This document shows, piece by piece, positions 63,386 to 64,000 of a stretch of 64,000 nucleotides of DNA. The notes below the pieces were generated by a model that worked only from the letters and a program-made list of their open reading frames with translations, was not told where the DNA came from and did not search any database. Location: NCBI GenBank assembly GCA_029204225.1, contig CM055094.1:25971041-26035040 (forward strand), in the 5' to 3' direction. Each line of letters opens with the position of its first letter. The first letter of the stretch is position 1. Origin of the DNA: Diphasiastrum complanatum (taxonomy: Eukaryota > Streptophyta > Lycopodiopsida > Lycopodiales > Lycopodiaceae). The position numbers and the translations under genes are program-made.

Positions 63386-64000
63386 TAGTAAAGAGTGCCC
63401 GTCGTTGACAGGCAATGAAGGCCGATCTTCATAAAAATACATTTTTATTTCAACCTTTCCCATGAAAAGTCTGATAATTGAAAAAATCCTTAGAGCACCT
63501 TTCAAATTTTTGATAATGAAAGTTTCATTTATTTAACACCTTTCACCATGAAAGTATGTACATTCACTTCAAAACACTATGTGTGTTGGTAAAGGATAAT
63601 TTGAATTTGGAGTGGGCCCCTTAGATGTATGCATGGAGAGGAAGGCCAATGCATCCTTTTCCCCATACATGCATTCTCCTCCCCAAATTTTTTAGTTAGA
63701 AAAAGCTCATGCATGGGTGCGGGGAGGAGCATGCATGGTGCACCCATACACAATAGGAAACCTTTTAAATAATAAAATAGAGGGCCTTGAAAGGGGCCTA
63801 GGCACTCTGGGATACAATCACTAATGAATTGAGTCTATTCCTTAACTAAGGAATACTCTATCTCAAGAATACTGTATATCCAATGCACATAATTTTAACT
63901 GATGAACCCAAATGATTCATTAATCATGCGTCTTACAAGCAATATGATTAACAAACTATCAGTTCCTGGTGAATCCCCTTCACACTGATCGTTTTACTAA
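62818..64000 (-). repeat. Right arm of the long inverted duplication
   Basis: Reverse complement of 26722-27990 with few differences. It holds the inverted 18-bp minisatellite (63010-63140), a Helitron-like 3' end (hairpin 63397-63413, CTAG 63385-63388) and a TA run. It lacks about 90 bp present in the left arm. It continues past the window edge. Confidence 0.9.

Overview
The window looks like a plant (angiosperm) nuclear chromosome segment. It has spliced GT-AG introns, plant-type Ty1/copia and Ty3/gypsy retrotransposons with the primer-binding sites usual in plants, very long CT/GA, CA/TG and TA microsatellites, and one host gene. That gene is a five-exon alpha-tubulin of the plant TUA1-like type at 57098-60442 (+). 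I saw no bacterial-style operons, tRNA or rRNA genes, or CRISPR arrays. The species cannot be named from this sequence.

Layout. 1-431: broken copia integrase piece. 432-4180: unassigned sequence with two unrecognised, coding-like stretches. 4185-7113: decayed copia pol plus 3' LTR. 7658-9422: tandem satellite of about 360 bp, five units. 9488-10423: CA microsatellites and Helitron-like pieces. 10424-12671: gypsy 5' LTR, tRNA-Asp-type primer site and leader with 153-bp tandem repeats. 12672-14520: unassigned. 14525-15366: CT-rich minisatellite block lying inside gypsy sequence. 15372-19770: gypsy pol, spacer and an extra 3' ORF, all broken. 19874-21117: minus-strand copia RNase H and LTR. 21118-24490: internally deleted gypsy copy followed by an inverted leader. 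25439-28200: copia fragment, LTR fragments and tandem Helitron-like units. 28370-28860: large foldback. 30400-33227: copia cut off at a GA microsatellite. 33228-36360: microsatellites and a complex minisatellite. 36720-37405: tandem Helitron-like units. 37420-42860: scrambled and inverted gypsy pieces. 42858-49055: the most complete element, a copia with both LTRs but many stops. 49056-56560: mostly unassigned, with an unusual palindrome array at 51028-51627. 56590-60700: alpha-tubulin gene. 60800-62150: short tandem repeats. 62818-64000: inverted near-copy of 26722-27990, running off the window edge.

How the parts relate. Most gypsy fragments appear to come from one Tat/Athila-like family, recognised by the same LTR end, the same TGGCGCCGTTG-type primer site and a leader dense in the motif CTCGCAG. 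They have been shuffled, inverted and broken, often next to microsatellites. No autonomous element is intact: each pol seen carries stops, frameshifts or lost catalytic residues. The alpha-tubulin is the only gene I consider functional. Its five exons sum to exactly 451 codons including the stop. It carries one striking substitution (Leu at the normally invariant Gln176), and its first intron has grown by tandem duplication of its own 3' end. I found no coherent new multi-gene system. The most novel-looking items are non-coding: the palindrome array at 51 kb, the tandem Helitron-like units, the foldback at 28.4 kb and the tubulin intron expansion.
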